The notes under the pieces were generated by a model. The model worked only from the letters and a program-made list of their open reading frames with translations. It made no database searches and was not told the DNA's origin. A DNA stretch of 64,000 nt from Rhynchopus sp. YZ270_cl-10. Lineage: Eukaryota; Euglenozoa; Diplonemea; Diplonemida; Diplonemidae. Both the position numbers and the translations under genes were made by a program. The DNA is taken from positions 310,001 to 374,000 of the forward strand of contig OZ037877.1 in NCBI GenBank assembly GCA_964035575.1, read 5' to 3'. How positions within the stretch are numbered: position 1 is the stretch's first letter; each line of letters begins with the position of its first letter. Of the stretch, positions 9,040-19,401 are shown piece after piece.

Positions 9040-9913
9040 ACCCAAAAAATATAGTCTCGTTTTGCCAAGAATTTGATGATTTTATTGGGGGAAAATGCCA
9101 TTTTTTTTTCTCGCCCTCTTTTTCGCTGCTCTGGCATGCTCGACTGCCTGCCACATTTGTTTTATTTTTCTCTTTTCTTTTTGGAAACCTTCGTAATAGT
9201 GGAGGTGCCACCTTTTGGTAACATCGCCACCTTTACAAAAAATTCGTTTGTTTTGTCTATCGTCAACGACAACATATCTACTGTGCACGGCGACCTAGCT
9301 CTGCCTAACAATAAGATGTAACAAGGTTGGTAACTAGTTACGTTTACGTAATAAGGGATACCTTGTGTTTAGCAAACGGGGTATTGTTATATGCCGGGCA
9401 TAAACCAGGTCATCGTGCGGGGGGGAAAAAAGAAGAAAAAAACACACATCGCCCCAAGCAATTTATTGCGTCCTTCTGGTTCGTTGTTTTTGGAGTTTTC
9501 TGATATTTTTTTTGAAAATTTAGAAAAATTGCGTGGAGTAACAGAATAAATCCATTTTTTTTTTTTTTTGCTTTTTTTTGTGGAATTTTTTGGTTGTAAT
9601 AGTGGGAGAGGATGCCACCATATTTTTGGATAATTTGACTAAAACCACACATCCACACCTTATTTTTCAACCCAAATAAAGGAAAACTTGAAAAAAAAAT
9701 ATACATGACTCCTCCCGCACACACACAACACATCCCTTAAAAAAAAGGGGGGCCAACAGAGAGATCTTGAGACACTCCCTCCTTCCCCCCCACCACCACC
9801 ACCACCCCCATACCCCCCGCCCTCATTTCTCTTATATTGATAATGTCTATTACTCTGCACCCTTTTTTAAAAAGCTCAGAATATCCCAATTATTTTTTCC
9901 CCCTTTTTCTTTT
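9040..9913. other. Spacer downstream of the TMEM209-like gene
   Basis: T-runs, A-runs and a C/A-rich stretch (CCACCACCACCACCACCCCC, ~9789-9808). No gene or structured repeat recognised. Confidence 0.6.
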
Positions 9914-12387
9914 CTAATAAGTGTCTCCTGCCTCCTCTTCCCAGAACTGTTTTGAGATGATTTGGAGGGGTGATGGGGACATTGTGGAGGCGAAGGCATC
10001 GTTTGTAAGGTATGTATGCTGGCGCATGGGGTGCTTGGAGTCGAAGACAAGCATGAAGAAGAGCAGTGCCTCGCAGAGCGAGCGGTGCGGGCTGGTGAGG
10101 TACATGGTGTTGATCCCTAGGTCGCGGTCGATGTGTTTCACCACAAAGACCGACGCACCGTGGTACGACGTGGCCTCAATCGTCAGCTGCAGGTACCCCG
10201 GGCATCTGCCATTCAAATACCGCAGGCTGCCCACACCAGACCACTCCACCGACACCGTCCGTTGCGACCCAAAGTACACAGAGTCGATCAATGCCGCGAC
10301 AACGTGCAGAACGATTTCAGAGTCTGCAGTGTCTTTGCGCACCTCGTGCACCCCTTCTGCGAGGGCGGAGCGCAGGCGGGCGAGAAATTTCTGTCTGTGT
10401 CCGCGGTTTTGCTTGACGCGTGCGGCGTGAGTGTCGTAGGCCATGTTGTGCTGTGTGGACGGCATGTTCCCCTCGACAGCGAGGACGCGCTCGAGCTTCA
10501 AGCGTCGATGGAGGATTTGCTTAAGGCGTATGCGGTCGCCTTTGCCAGGACGGTCGCCTCCCCAGGAGTTGAGTTCGGTGGAGAGGTGGGCGATGACCTC
10601 CTTCAAGCCTTGTTCTGTGGGGGGGTTACAGTGCGAGGGGTGTGTGTGTGTGTGTCGTGTATACCTTTTGTGGTTGCTACGGGAGCTGCAGCCTTGGCAG
10701 CGCCGAAGCCTCCTCCGAAGCCGCCACCGAAGCCACCGATGCCGCCTGCAGCGGGGGCAGGTTGGGTGCGTTCCAGCTGTGTGTGAGGGGGAGGTGTCGA
10801 TGTAAATGACGCAAAAAGGTTTCGAATACAATTTGTATTTCTTGTTTTCTTTCGTTTGGCAGATATAAAAAATTGAAGCGAGAAGAAAAAAAAGAACGTA
10901 CCTCCTCCGAAAGCGAGTTGACGCAGGAGAATTGGTCAAGCTTGAGTGAGTTCAACTCTTTCATTTCGCGGATCTCTCTTTCGACTTCGGTCAGCTGTGT
11001 GTGAATTATTTTATTTTTTTGATAAATTGTTTGGAGTACTGTAGTTGCCTCGGGTTGTGTTGCCACAGTTGTGCAATCTCCACTGTTTTTGATCAAAAAA
11101 AGATTTCTAAAAAAGACATACCTGCTTATCGAGCGTCACAAGATGGTTGAACACAGCACGTTGCAGCGTGCCGCTCTCTGCCTCGAGGCTGGTGCCCTCC
11201 TTCTCTGTAAGACGCAGGATCGCGGTGAAGCTCTCCTCCGCCAGCTGCGGGAGTGGCGTGGGTGTCGCAGGGGCGGGGAGGGGCGAGGCTCTGAAGTTGA
11301 ACGTACTGCTTCCCATGCTACCCATCGTGTTGAAGCCGCCGCCGCCGCCACTGTAGAATGTTATAGTAGGGTCCAGTGTGTTCAGTAAGACCTGGAGAGG
11401 TCCAAACCTTTTGTACTGTACATACCTTGCGGTGCCACCATAGCCACCACGGTTGCGGAAGTCTTGGAAGTTGCGTCTGAAAAAAGAGAAAAAAAAAAAG
11501 TGAATTTTGAATAACATAACGTCTGTGAGCGTATCTCATATTTGCATTATGGAGGGTTGCGTCCAATTGACTTAAAATACAAAGCCCTCTGACTGTGGAC
11601 CTAATCGCGTCAAAAAGTTCGAATGTAGGTTTTATTATTGATAAATTGTTGGAAGTGTAGTTGCCTCGGGTTGTGTTGCCCACAGTCGTGCAATCTCCAC
11701 TGTTTTTTTCTCGCGAAAAGCTCCATACCCTGGTGATGATACGAACGTCTGCCCCGCGCGCCAAGGTGACGCAGCCCCACCACCACCTGCCACATCACCC
11801 CACGGCAACCCACCCCCAAACTCCCCTCCTCCTCCTCCTCCTCCTCCCCCTCCCCCCAAACCAAACGCACCCTTCTGCTGAAGAGACCCACCCCACGCAT
11901 CAACGTGCACAGGCTGGAAGCAACTCTTCCCAGCCGTCTTATCTGGGGTTGGCGCGACTTCGACTGCTTTGGGAAGGCTTTTCTTTTCCCCGCTTTTTGT
12001 TTTCTTTTTTCTTGCATCGTAAATCTTTTTGAGCCAATCAGGGAAGAAGACGAGCATGACTGCTTCTGCCGACATATTCCTCTGGAGACGCCAATGGGTG
12101 AAGGTGTAGTAGATCCAGGTCATGCCAAGGAGACATTCTATGAGCAGAAAGAGCGTGCTCCGAGGAAATCCTATGAAGTGAAACGCATCAATGTCTGCAA
12201 AGTACGCAACGAAGTTGAGGAGAGGCCAGAAGAGGGCAGCCCGGCGGATCTTCTCCGCGTTGTGGGCGTGGTTGTGGTGTGCGTGCCATACCACATCCCC
12301 AAGTGCCTCCCCACGTCTACTTTTATCCAACTTCGCCCATTTCGCGTTCCGTGCAGCCTCAACTGGCCACACACCACTCACCGACAT
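9914..12387 (-). CDS. TMEM209-like nuclear-envelope protein (six exons)
   Basis: Exons 12387-11729, 11476-11426, 11350-11122, 10994-10902, 10776-10665 and 10614-9914 join in frame to 614 residues. Donors are GTATGG, GTATGT, GTATGT, GTACGT and GTATAC; acceptors all end AG. The N-terminus has two hydrophobic spans (~50-68 and ~76-96). Next come Gly/Phe-rich low-complexity linkers (GFGGGFGGGFG in exon 5), a helical region with DKQLTEVEREIREMKELNS, and a globular C-terminus. The C-terminus reads DTADSEIVLHVVAALIDSVY, then LQLTIEATSYHGASVFV and SLCEALLFFMLVFDSKHPM. These align by eye with human TMEM209 phrases DSAIIMHVFCTYLDSRL, FCIYQSAINPPHYELIY and MFHTLLMFLYIIKTKESG, and the two-TM start also matches. 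TMEM209 (CytochromB561_N family) is a nuclear-envelope, pore-associated protein. Introns 1 and 3 hold F1 repeats. Confidence 0.72.
11020..11085 (-). repeat. F1 repeat in intron 3 of the TMEM209-like gene
   Basis: Gene-sense consensus: CAGTGGAGATTGCACAACTG, TGGCAACACAACCCGAGGC, AACTACA, CTCCAA.CAATTTATCA. It fills about half of a 127-nt intron and ends ~25 nt before the acceptor. Other copies: 11639-11702, 43012-43072, 60847-60910 and, inverted, 62353-62404. Confidence 0.85.
11567..11610 (+). repeat. F3 repeat fragment in intron 1
   Basis: TTGACTTAAAATACAAAGCC, then CTCTGACTGTGGACCTAAT: the 5' part of F3, antisense to the TMEM209-like gene. Intron 1 is largely made of this and an F1 copy. Confidence 0.65.
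11639..11702 (-). repeat. F1 repeat in intron 1 of the TMEM209-like gene
   Basis: Same orientation relative to the gene as the intron-3 copy. It begins about 25 nt after the intron 1 donor (GTATGG). Confidence 0.85.
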
Positions 12388-12508
12388 AATACCTCACCCA
12401 ATATGGTGTGAAAGGGGGGGTAGGGGTGAACAATTAGGTGCCCCTGTGTGTTGGTTATAGGGTGTTCTAGGGGATGCAGGGAGGGGAGAGGACTACAAAA
12501 AAAAAAGA

Positions 12509-12549
12509 AAAGTTTTGTAAGATGGCTCTAAGCCTCTGGTGCTTAGTCA
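12509..12549 (+). repeat. F2 repeat, directly abutting F3
   Basis: AAAAGTTTTGTAAGATGGCT, then CTAAGCCTCTGGTGCTTAGT. The stem halves CTAAG/CTTAG are intact. F3 starts at the next base. Confidence 0.8.
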
Positions 12550-12710
12550 AAAAGTTGGCTTGAAATACAAAGCCCTCTCGTGAACAGTGTACCTTTGGTA
12601 TGACCGGCTGTACCGGGGGTGTTTGAATGGGTTTTTATGAAGTTTTTGTTATGTACGTGTGGGGTGGACACCCAACCATGCAGTCCTACACCCATTTCGT
12701 GGTTTGTATC
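12550..12710 (+). repeat. F3 repeat, long copy with internal insertion
   Basis: The standard F3 head is followed, after GGCTGTACCGGGGG, by ~45 bp beginning TGAATGGGTTTTTATGAAGT, which also occurs alone near 17420. F3 then resumes with GGGGTGGACACCCAACCATG, CAGTCCTACA and CGTGGTTTGTATC. The 31597-31712 copy lacks the insertion, which fixes its limits. Confidence 0.75.
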
Positions 12711-13645
12711 TGGAAAAAAAGGGGGGGTAGGGTGTTCCGTTTTTGAAAGAGCGAGGAGAGGAGAGAAGCCTAGTGTGCCAAAAAGACATCATGCAGGGTG
12801 AAAGAAGACGTACCACCTGCCATGTGAGGCAAACCCGACATAGGGCAGGCTACATTAACACCGTTGCGAAGCCGTCGCTAAGTAATGTTGCCGTAAAGTA
12901 CTATTTGTTTACATTACCGGCTGGTCGTTGCTACATGATGACCTAAGGTAATTTCGTGTGTAATTTCGTCCTGTACATTCACCAGTCGCGTGTCATGTTA
13001 GGGCCTTGGCAAGGCCTCCGTGCACGATGATACGCACGCAAAATAGAAAAGGTGTATATGCCTCTCGTGTTTAGTCTGATTAGATTACTTAATGTTTTGA
13101 ACATTGGTTATTCATCAATCTTTTTTGTTGTATTTTTGGATCCTTTTTTCTCTCGTGTTTAGTCACCTTGATCATAGTTATTGCACAGCTTCAGCTGACT
13201 GGGTCTGGAATTGCACAACAGTGCGTTGTCGGGGATGATGTCAAGTCTCCAGCCAGAGTTCCAAAAAAAAAAAAAATGTGTCAAAATATAGCAGGGTAAG
13301 GGAGACCGATGCATCAGAAGATCCATAGTTCCCCCACCTCTTGAGGGTGGTAAAAGGGGACTAAAAAGTGTCCCAAACAGGGGGTTTTTTGAGTGAGCAA
13401 ATCCGGCCATCAGAAAGGCGATCTGATGACCTACTCCCTTTATCTTTATCTCTTTCCCTTTTTGCGTTTTCATCTATTTTTCGACCCCATCTTTATTCTT
13501 TGTTTCCCAGGAATGGGAACAAAAACAAACAAAACACACCCCCTTTTTTACCCCCTCCGCATTCCCAACACAACAAACCCCCCCTTTGAAAACTTTGTGT
13601 AAAGACACCCGAAGGAATGAACTCTCTACTTCCCTCCATCCCTCT

Positions 13646-15253
13646 TCACACATTGATATAACGCGAGGAAGGAACGGTGCCCCAGAGTGCTGTCGGCACG
13701 CGGGTTTTGAAGAGGACACCCCTCCTCAGCTTTTCCTCCACCACCACACGACGTGGCACGGTGTCCGCGGCACGCATCACAACCTGCGTACGCTTCGTGG
13801 TGCTCGCGTAGGCGTTGTAGTCTTCCCAGTAGGACCGCCCGCCTCCTCCTCCTCCTCCTCCATCACCACTCCCACCCAACCCCGACGCCGGCCTAAGAAA
13901 CGGCATTTCGTCCGCAATTTGTTGTCTGGTCGCATGCTGTGGTGCGGTGGCCCTCCTTGGACACAGATGTCTTGACACTGCCGTTACTCCCTTCGCGTAT
14001 GGCAAGGCTGGCATTCCATCTTCATTCAACTCCTGTTGTGGCAGCGCTTCTTCTCTGCTCTGTGCCAAACGGAGGCCGCCCATGAGGGCCGCGAACCCGA
14101 GGGTGCGGCGAAATTGGGCGCCCTGTTTGGCTTCGGCGGCACGTCTGCGGAGGTGACGCATGGTGTTCGCTTCGTCTGAGTCGCGGAGGAGAGCGGCGAG
14201 CTTTGAACGGTGTTTCTTCAACCTCGTCTTCGGGGGTGTCAAAGGAAGTGGTGGAAGCCTTGCAGATCTGCTAACTGCAGCGGATGCAGGCAGTCCTGCC
14301 GGTCCCTCCTCGGAGGGTGTGTTCTCCTCCTCGCCTTCTGCAGGGGAGGGTGGCGGCAGAGGGGCCTTTCGCTTCCCGCCTCCTTCCGGCAGCCGCAGTG
14401 CTGGTTTATGCGTTTCGGCGTCGTCACCATGCTGCAGTGAGGATATCACCATTTCCACTTCCCGTTTTCTTCCGAGAAGCTCTTTGCGTGGGTAGTGCTG
14501 ACGCAGGGTGCGCGGAGACACACAGCATTCGATCCGTTTGCTCGCGAGGTGCGTGGTGTCAGAGGGGGGGAGGGTGAGGTTCAGGGTTTTCTTCTTGGGC
14601 GGGTCTGGGTGTTGTTCTTGAATTATAATTCGAACGCAGACAGCGGCGGCAGTAGTTATCAAGCATCCTATTGGAACGGCGACACCAACACTCCGTACAT
14701 CAACCGGGCGAAGCCGTCCATCTACGCATCTCTGTAACAGCACCTTCGCCGGTAGTCTCGCCTTCTTACTGCGCACCCTCTGCCTTGGAGGGGGTGATCT
14801 CTTCTCTTCCTTTTGTATCGATTGTATCGTGTCCGGTCTGATTTGGTCAAAAACAGAGAACAGCAGTGTCCCTGATCCAAGAAGGTGGGGCGGGGTGTCG
14901 CACAGTGTGGCTTTCGCTGTGGTGCAGATCTGGTTCTGCTGCAGCCAATAAAGGAGATGGCGTGCGGTCGGGCTGTCCGGGCAAGGAAGTATCGCTGTGT
15001 GAAGTTGGATGGCACAACGTGGCGACGAAGGGGGTGGTGCCTCCACGCAGTCGTTGTGGGTAGCGACTCTGGTCTCGAGTGTTGGTGTTGTGTCTACAGT
15101 CAGTGCGCCTGCCATGTGTTCCGCTTGCCAAGAGGCCTCGCCTGCAAGCAGTGACGCACGGAACCAAGCCTCGGAAGCACACACCCCAGCATACCCTGCT
15201 TCCCATTGTGCCTCTAGCCCTACCAAAGTGGCGGGGATGATGGAAAGGTTCAT
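13646..15253 (-). CDS. Uncharacterised 535-residue protein
   Basis: I do not recognise this protein. The frame is long, open and GC-rich against AT-rich flanks, which supports it being real. Visible parts: an N-terminal helical segment (1-50) rich in Ala/Trp/Glu (GLEAQWEAGYAGVCASEAWF); a Cys-containing region to ~140; one possible membrane span near 190-210 (VGVAVPIGCLITTAAAVCVR); a Pro/Glu-rich disordered stretch (~290-325); a basic helical part (TRLKKHRSKLAALLRDSDEA); a poly-Gly run (~470); and a basic C-terminus ending SSRYINV. The start at 15253 is the first ATG; no intron was needed to keep the frame. A membrane-anchored adaptor or purely lineage-specific protein are both possible. Confidence 0.65.
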   Translation of the reverse strand: MNLSIIPATLVGLEAQWEAGYAGVCASEAWFRASLLAGEASWQAEHMAGALTVDTTPTLETRVATHNDCVEAPPPSSPRCAIQLHTAILPCPDSPTARHLLYWLQQNQICTTAKATLCDTPPHLLGSGTLLFSVFDQIRPDTIQSIQKEEKRSPPPRQRVRSKKARLPAKVLLQRCVDGRLRPVDVRSVGVAVPIGCLITTAAAVCVRIIIQEQHPDPPKKKTLNLTLPPSDTTHLASKRIECCVSPRTLRQHYPRKELLGRKREVEMVISSLQHGDDAETHKPALRLPEGGGKRKAPLPPPSPAEGEEENTPSEEGPAGLPASAAVSRSARLPPLPLTPPKTRLKKHRSKLAALLRDSDEANTMRHLRRRAAEAKQGAQFRRTLGFAALMGGLRLAQSREEALPQQELNEDGMPALPYAKGVTAVSRHLCPRRATAPQHATRQQIADEMPFLRPASGLGGSGDGGGGGGGGRSYWEDYNAYASTTKRTQVVMRAADTVPRRVVVEEKLRRGVLFKTRVPTALWGTVPSSRYINV

Positions 15254-15489
15254 TTAGACGCGATCATTCCGGAAAATGGTTTGGGGGGAGAAGAGAAGGG
15301 AAGAAGGGAAGAAGGGGTGGGCTTCTGTGAGATGAGGATTAAGCAGGATTATTGGAGATATAAAAGAAAGGTTGAAAGAGGGGGAAAAAAATTGCCGTGT
15401 ATCATTTTTGGGTCTTTCTTTTATTCATTTTTTTTGGACGTCGCGACAAAAGTCGAGATTCAATACTGAAGGTGGTGTGGTGAAAAATA

Positions 15490-15573
15490 TTTGACTTGAA
15501 ATACAAAGCCCTCCCGTGAACAGTGTACCTTTGGTATGACCGGGTGCACCGGAATAGGGGTGCACGCCAACCA
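15490..15573 (+). repeat. F3 repeat
   Basis: TTGACTTGAAATACAAAGCC, CTCCCGTGAACAGTGTACC, TTTGGTATGACCGGG and a diverged GTGCACGCCAACC tail. An F2 copy follows within 10 bp. Confidence 0.8.
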
Positions 15574-15581
15574 ACAAAGAA

Positions 15582-15625
15582 GAAGTAAGATGACCCCTGA
15601 GCCTCTCATGCTTAGTCACCTTACG
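15582..15625 (+). repeat. F2 repeat
   Basis: GTAAGATGACCCCTGAGCCT, then CTCATGCTTAGTCACCTTAC. It is in the same orientation as its F3 neighbour; here the order is F3-F2, while at 12509 it is F2-F3. Confidence 0.75.
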
Positions 15626-15813
15626 ACGAGTAACTTTTGTTTATTGGTTTAAATTGGAAATAGGATCGGGGGTAGGTTAAGGTAAAGTTGTTTTCGTTGA
15701 TTGCACACATCCTCCTGTTTGAGGGATGATTTAGCGACCGTACCAGAAATACAATTTTATCCTTTAAAGCAAGCTTCGTAGGAATAACAAGCATAGTAAT
15801 GCTGTGGAAGATT

Positions 15814-15923
15814 GGGTGATCTTAGATCATCTATGATCGTCTCCGTGGGACACGTAACAGGCTGTGAGAGCCTGTGAGAGCTTACTGAGAGTGAAAAAAT
15901 CTCTCCCCGTTCATAGATCACCC
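15814..15923. ncRNA. Candidate structured RNA or foldback element, copy 1
   Basis: About 110 nt closed by a stem, GGGTGATCT with AGATCACCC. The inside shares with copy 2 ATGATCGTCTCCGT, GACACG.AACAGGCTGTGAG, GAGAGC.TACTGAGA and CTCTCCCCG.TCA. The closing stems of the two copies differ at two adjacent pairs, with both strands changed together. The transcribed strand is unknown; a MITE with diverged ends is the alternative. Confidence 0.45.
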
Positions 15924-16281
15924 AAAGATATGGTGGGGAATAAAAGAAAAACAAGTTGTTTAAAAGAAATGCAAATTTTATAACAGCGGGAATATAAAGC
16001 AAAGTAAAGAGAACAGAGAGACACACAGAAACAAAAGCCACACTGTAAAGTGTGCATTTTGTTTTTGCTCATTCTTTTTTTTTCCAATTTTAACTTTTTG
16101 TTTATTTTGTGTAATGCAAAACCAATCAATAATCAACGAATGTAACCTTTTCTCTCTGCTCTCTGCGGTTGTACCTTTCACCTCCCAGACTTTACACACC
16201 ACTCTCCACTCATTCTCCACACATCAAATTCTAATTTTCTGTCAGTTTTTAATTTATTTTTCCAAATTATGCGAAATTCAT

Positions 16282-16395
16282 GGGCCATCTATGATCGTCT
16301 CCGTAAGACACGCAACAGGCTGTGAGAGTTTGTGAGAATCTGCGAGAGCATACTGAGAACTAATAAAAAAACCTCTCCCCGCTCAGAGATGGCCC
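16282..16395. ncRNA. Candidate structured RNA or foldback element, copy 2
   Basis: Direct-orientation relative of 15814-15923, with closing stem GGGCCATCT/AGATGGCCC. No target-site duplication is evident around either copy. It ends 74 bp before the TMC-like stop codon, so it could also be part of that gene's 3' UTR. Confidence 0.45.
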
Positions 16396-16468
16396 AAAAT
16401 TAACAGTGAACAAATATGCCATCACAAAAGAACGAAAAACATCATTGCACTGTCTCAGGACGCACAAC

Positions 16469-19017
16469 TCACTCCCTCACTTCCTCAGGCTGCATTGCGT
16501 CTGGTGATGACGGGGAGACTAGCGGGCTTTTCTCTACGGACGCTCGCTTCGCCTGCGCCTGCTCCCCTTCCAGCTCTGCGGGCGGGGGGTCCATGATCTC
16601 TGGACGCGACGGGATGGTCGTCTGCATGAGGGGGCTGGTGGGACGTCCAGGGCAGTCGCGGAGCTCTTGGCGGAGTTGTTTGATTTCTGCGTTGAGCTCG
16701 TCGATGCGCCGTGCTGTGGCGGCACGGCCGGACCAGAGAGATAACGTCAAAAGGTACACTATCACCAGCAACGCGATACACAAAAAGAACAGAATCACGG
16801 AACTGAATACCCAATCTGTCCCCGGCGTCATCCCGGTCTCGTGGACAAACAGATTCAAGCTTTCCAGCGGCGTTTTGCACGCAGAGTTGTCAAACGGCGT
16901 TGCACACCCGGGCACATGGTGCGCCCCGCACTGCTCCTTCTTCGTCTTCATAAAATGAAAGAACGGTACCCCCGAGACCAGCATCGTCGCGAGAAGCATA
17001 AAGTAATAAAACGCCCCAGTACCATCCTCCGCCATCGGCTGTGACGGCGTCTTGCACAAACGGGTCATGCAGTACGCCTTCACGAAGAACAGTGCGAACA
17101 TATACACAAACGAGAAGAACGGCGCCATAGGTACGTACAGTGCTGACATCCAGGTCAGGCACTGTCTGTACAATGCGTTGATCACCTCGGTGGAGACAAC
17201 GAAGTCGCGCATCCTCGGGGGCTCAACGATTTTCTGGGAAAATGAGGTATTTTTGGGCAAAAGTTTGAAGAAAGGAGATCGGAGGGGCAACAAAAAAGTG
17301 GGATAAAAATGCACACCCTGAAGAACAGCATGGTACCAATGGTCAGGGCAAAATCTACGTAGTAGTCAACGAGGAGCAGCTGCAGGAAGACCGAACCTGA
17401 GAGGCAATGTAGAGTACTTGAATGGGTTTTTATGAAGTTTTTGCTATTTGATTGGTTTGTGCGCTTGTTTGTTTTTTTCTCTTTTTTTGTTTTTGTGTGT
17501 TGGGGGTATTTGTTTTTGTTGATTCAGTCTTGTTTTTCTTAGTTTTGTAGACATCAAGTCAAAGAGAAAGGGTGCGTTACTATGATGTGTGGGGTGCGTC
17601 GTTTCTTTTACCTTTTATACATAACATTCTGTACCCCTATGTGCCCTTTACATACCAATGAGATACTCTGGACAGAGTGTGTTCGAATCACCCTTTGTGA
17701 TGTCAAGCAGCGAGAGGAATACGAACACCAACCCGGTCATCTTGATGACAAAGACACGGAGCACCTCCTGCTTAATCGCATCCTGAGGGGACTTGATTTT
17801 TTCAAGCTTCACAATCTTCCTTTGCGTGAACGGGATGCAAAGGTTGATGGCCTTCACCATGAGCGAGCTGACATAGGGGAAGGCAGGGGTGTCGAGGTCT
17901 TCCTTGTAGTACAAGGAGAAGTAGTAGCCGACCACAGACCCGCCACAGAGGCAGAAGGAGAGGAAGCCACCGACCCAGCGACGGAGCTTGCGTGGCTTCA
18001 TGCCGCAGATGAGAATTACCTGGATATTGTCAAGGTCGTTGACAGGGTATCGCAGGCCGTCCTTGCGTTCCACCCAGTAGTCGTGCCCCTCAATTTCGTG
18101 GATAGTTGTCTTCTCCCACTCTTCGTATTTGTCCTGCCGGGTTCGGACCGTTTGGTCCACAAAATAGTCGTATGCACGCATGCTGTTGTGGTACTCCGCC
18201 TGCACCTGCATCCAGCACCCCAGCATCCGCTCCTCCACCGCATCGGGGTCCTGCACTTCCCAGTCCCAAGCGTACAGTGACATCGGGAGGCGTGTATCAG
18301 AGTCGGACGCAGCAGTCTGATTGCCATTAGACAGCCCCATGCCAATGAGGTACACTACAAAGAAGAGACTCAGCATGTACGTCCCGAGACACAGAAGCAC
18401 GTAGGAAGAACCCATCTCGTAGTCGTCGAAGTGGGTTGGGTAGCCTGTTTGTGCGGGGGTTGGGAGTTTGTGGATGGAAATTGAAATTATAGATGAGCGT
18501 CAAAACATTTTGAAATTTCCAAAAATACAACAATTAAAAAAAGGGGGGGGACTCTGCGGGGGGGCATACCGGAATAGAAAAACCATGATTTATCTTCGAT
18601 AGTCGGCGACGGCGCGCCTATGAAGTTCAGGATAATGTCACCGACATTGATGACGCTGGTTGTTTGGTTGTATGGTGCGGGCGCTTCAAATGAGTACCTG
18701 TCCCAGTACTCGAACCAGGGTACGATGGCCCACACGAACCAGCCGACCGCTGTGAGGAAGTTCAACGCCACCAGCATGCGAAGAAGCTTGTAGTACCCGA
18801 GAACGGACGACCCAAACTTAATCCCAATCTTGCGCGCCTGCTTTGACAGCGGCAGCTTCTTGATGAAGGACGTGATCCCGGTCGCTTTGTACATATCCCT
18901 GACCTTCCCACCCAGCTTCGCCAGACAGCCCTGTGTCGACACACCACGCTCTGCCTCGCACAGCTGCACCAGCTCTGTCGTCCATCGCAGGCGAGATGAC
19001 TCGCTGAAGGTGGGCAT
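16469..19017 (-). CDS. TMC (transmembrane channel-like) family protein, four exons
   Basis: Exons 19017-18570, 18444-17656, 17396-17317 and 17233-16469 join in frame to 693 residues. Donors are GTATGC, GTATGT and GTGTGC; acceptors CAG. About eight hydrophobic spans are visible. TMC-type landmarks: FGSSVLGYYKLLRMLVALNF before TM1 (family: FGxxVxSYFxFLRxLxxLNL); FVIKMTGLVFVFLSLLD after the IPFxxxxIxxLEKxxSP-type segment; CPEYLIGSVFLQLLLVDYYV across exons 2-3, where the family has CWExxVGQExYxLxxxDF; and F(V)xSxxVxxLIYRQxLxWMSALYxPxxP-like sequence opening exon 4. The tail has a short coiled coil (ARRIDELNAEIKQLRQEL) and a polar end. TMC proteins are plasma-membrane channel-like proteins, mechanotransduction subunits in animals; the protist role is unknown. 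ATG at 19017 was chosen over an in-frame ATG 60 codons upstream, which would add a low-complexity leader. Confidence 0.8.
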
Positions 19018-19401
19018 GGTGTTAACTCTCAGATGTGTAAGAAAGGTGGTTGAAGTAAAATTGAGGAGTCCTGTGAAGTGTTGTGCGGCAATACCCGGAA
19101 AACAAAGTGTAGGAGAGTGAAGTGTCGGGTAAATGGATGGGGGCGGTATATCGTTTTGCTTTGGAGGGGGGGCTTTTGAGTGCTGTGATAACTCCATGAA
19201 AGGAAAGAAATAAAACTCTGGTGCCTAGGGAAAGTAAGGGGATTTTGTTCATTTGTTTTGACACCCAAAAAAAAAAGCGTCCCATATTTTATCCCAGGAA
19301 AATACTTTGCTATTTTGTATTTATTTGCAACGGCCACCAAGAGAACCCTTTTTTGGCATTCTTTGCACCCCTGTATCGAAAAGCAGTGGGTTCTTATGTC
19401 T

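Larger units (their letters stand above)
12388..13645. other. Spacer between the TMEM209-like and 535-aa genes
   Basis: Holds an adjacent F2-F3 pair (12509-12710) and two partial F2 cores (about 13048-13085 and 13150-13175, sharing CTCTCGTGTTTAGTC). The 3' part (13400-13640) is pyrimidine-rich and adjoins the 535-aa gene stop. No coding sequence supported. Confidence 0.6.
15254..16468. other. Spacer between the 535-aa and TMC-like genes
   Basis: Contains the F3-F2 pair, the two ~110-nt structured repeats and AT-rich filler. No coding sequence supported. Confidence 0.6.
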
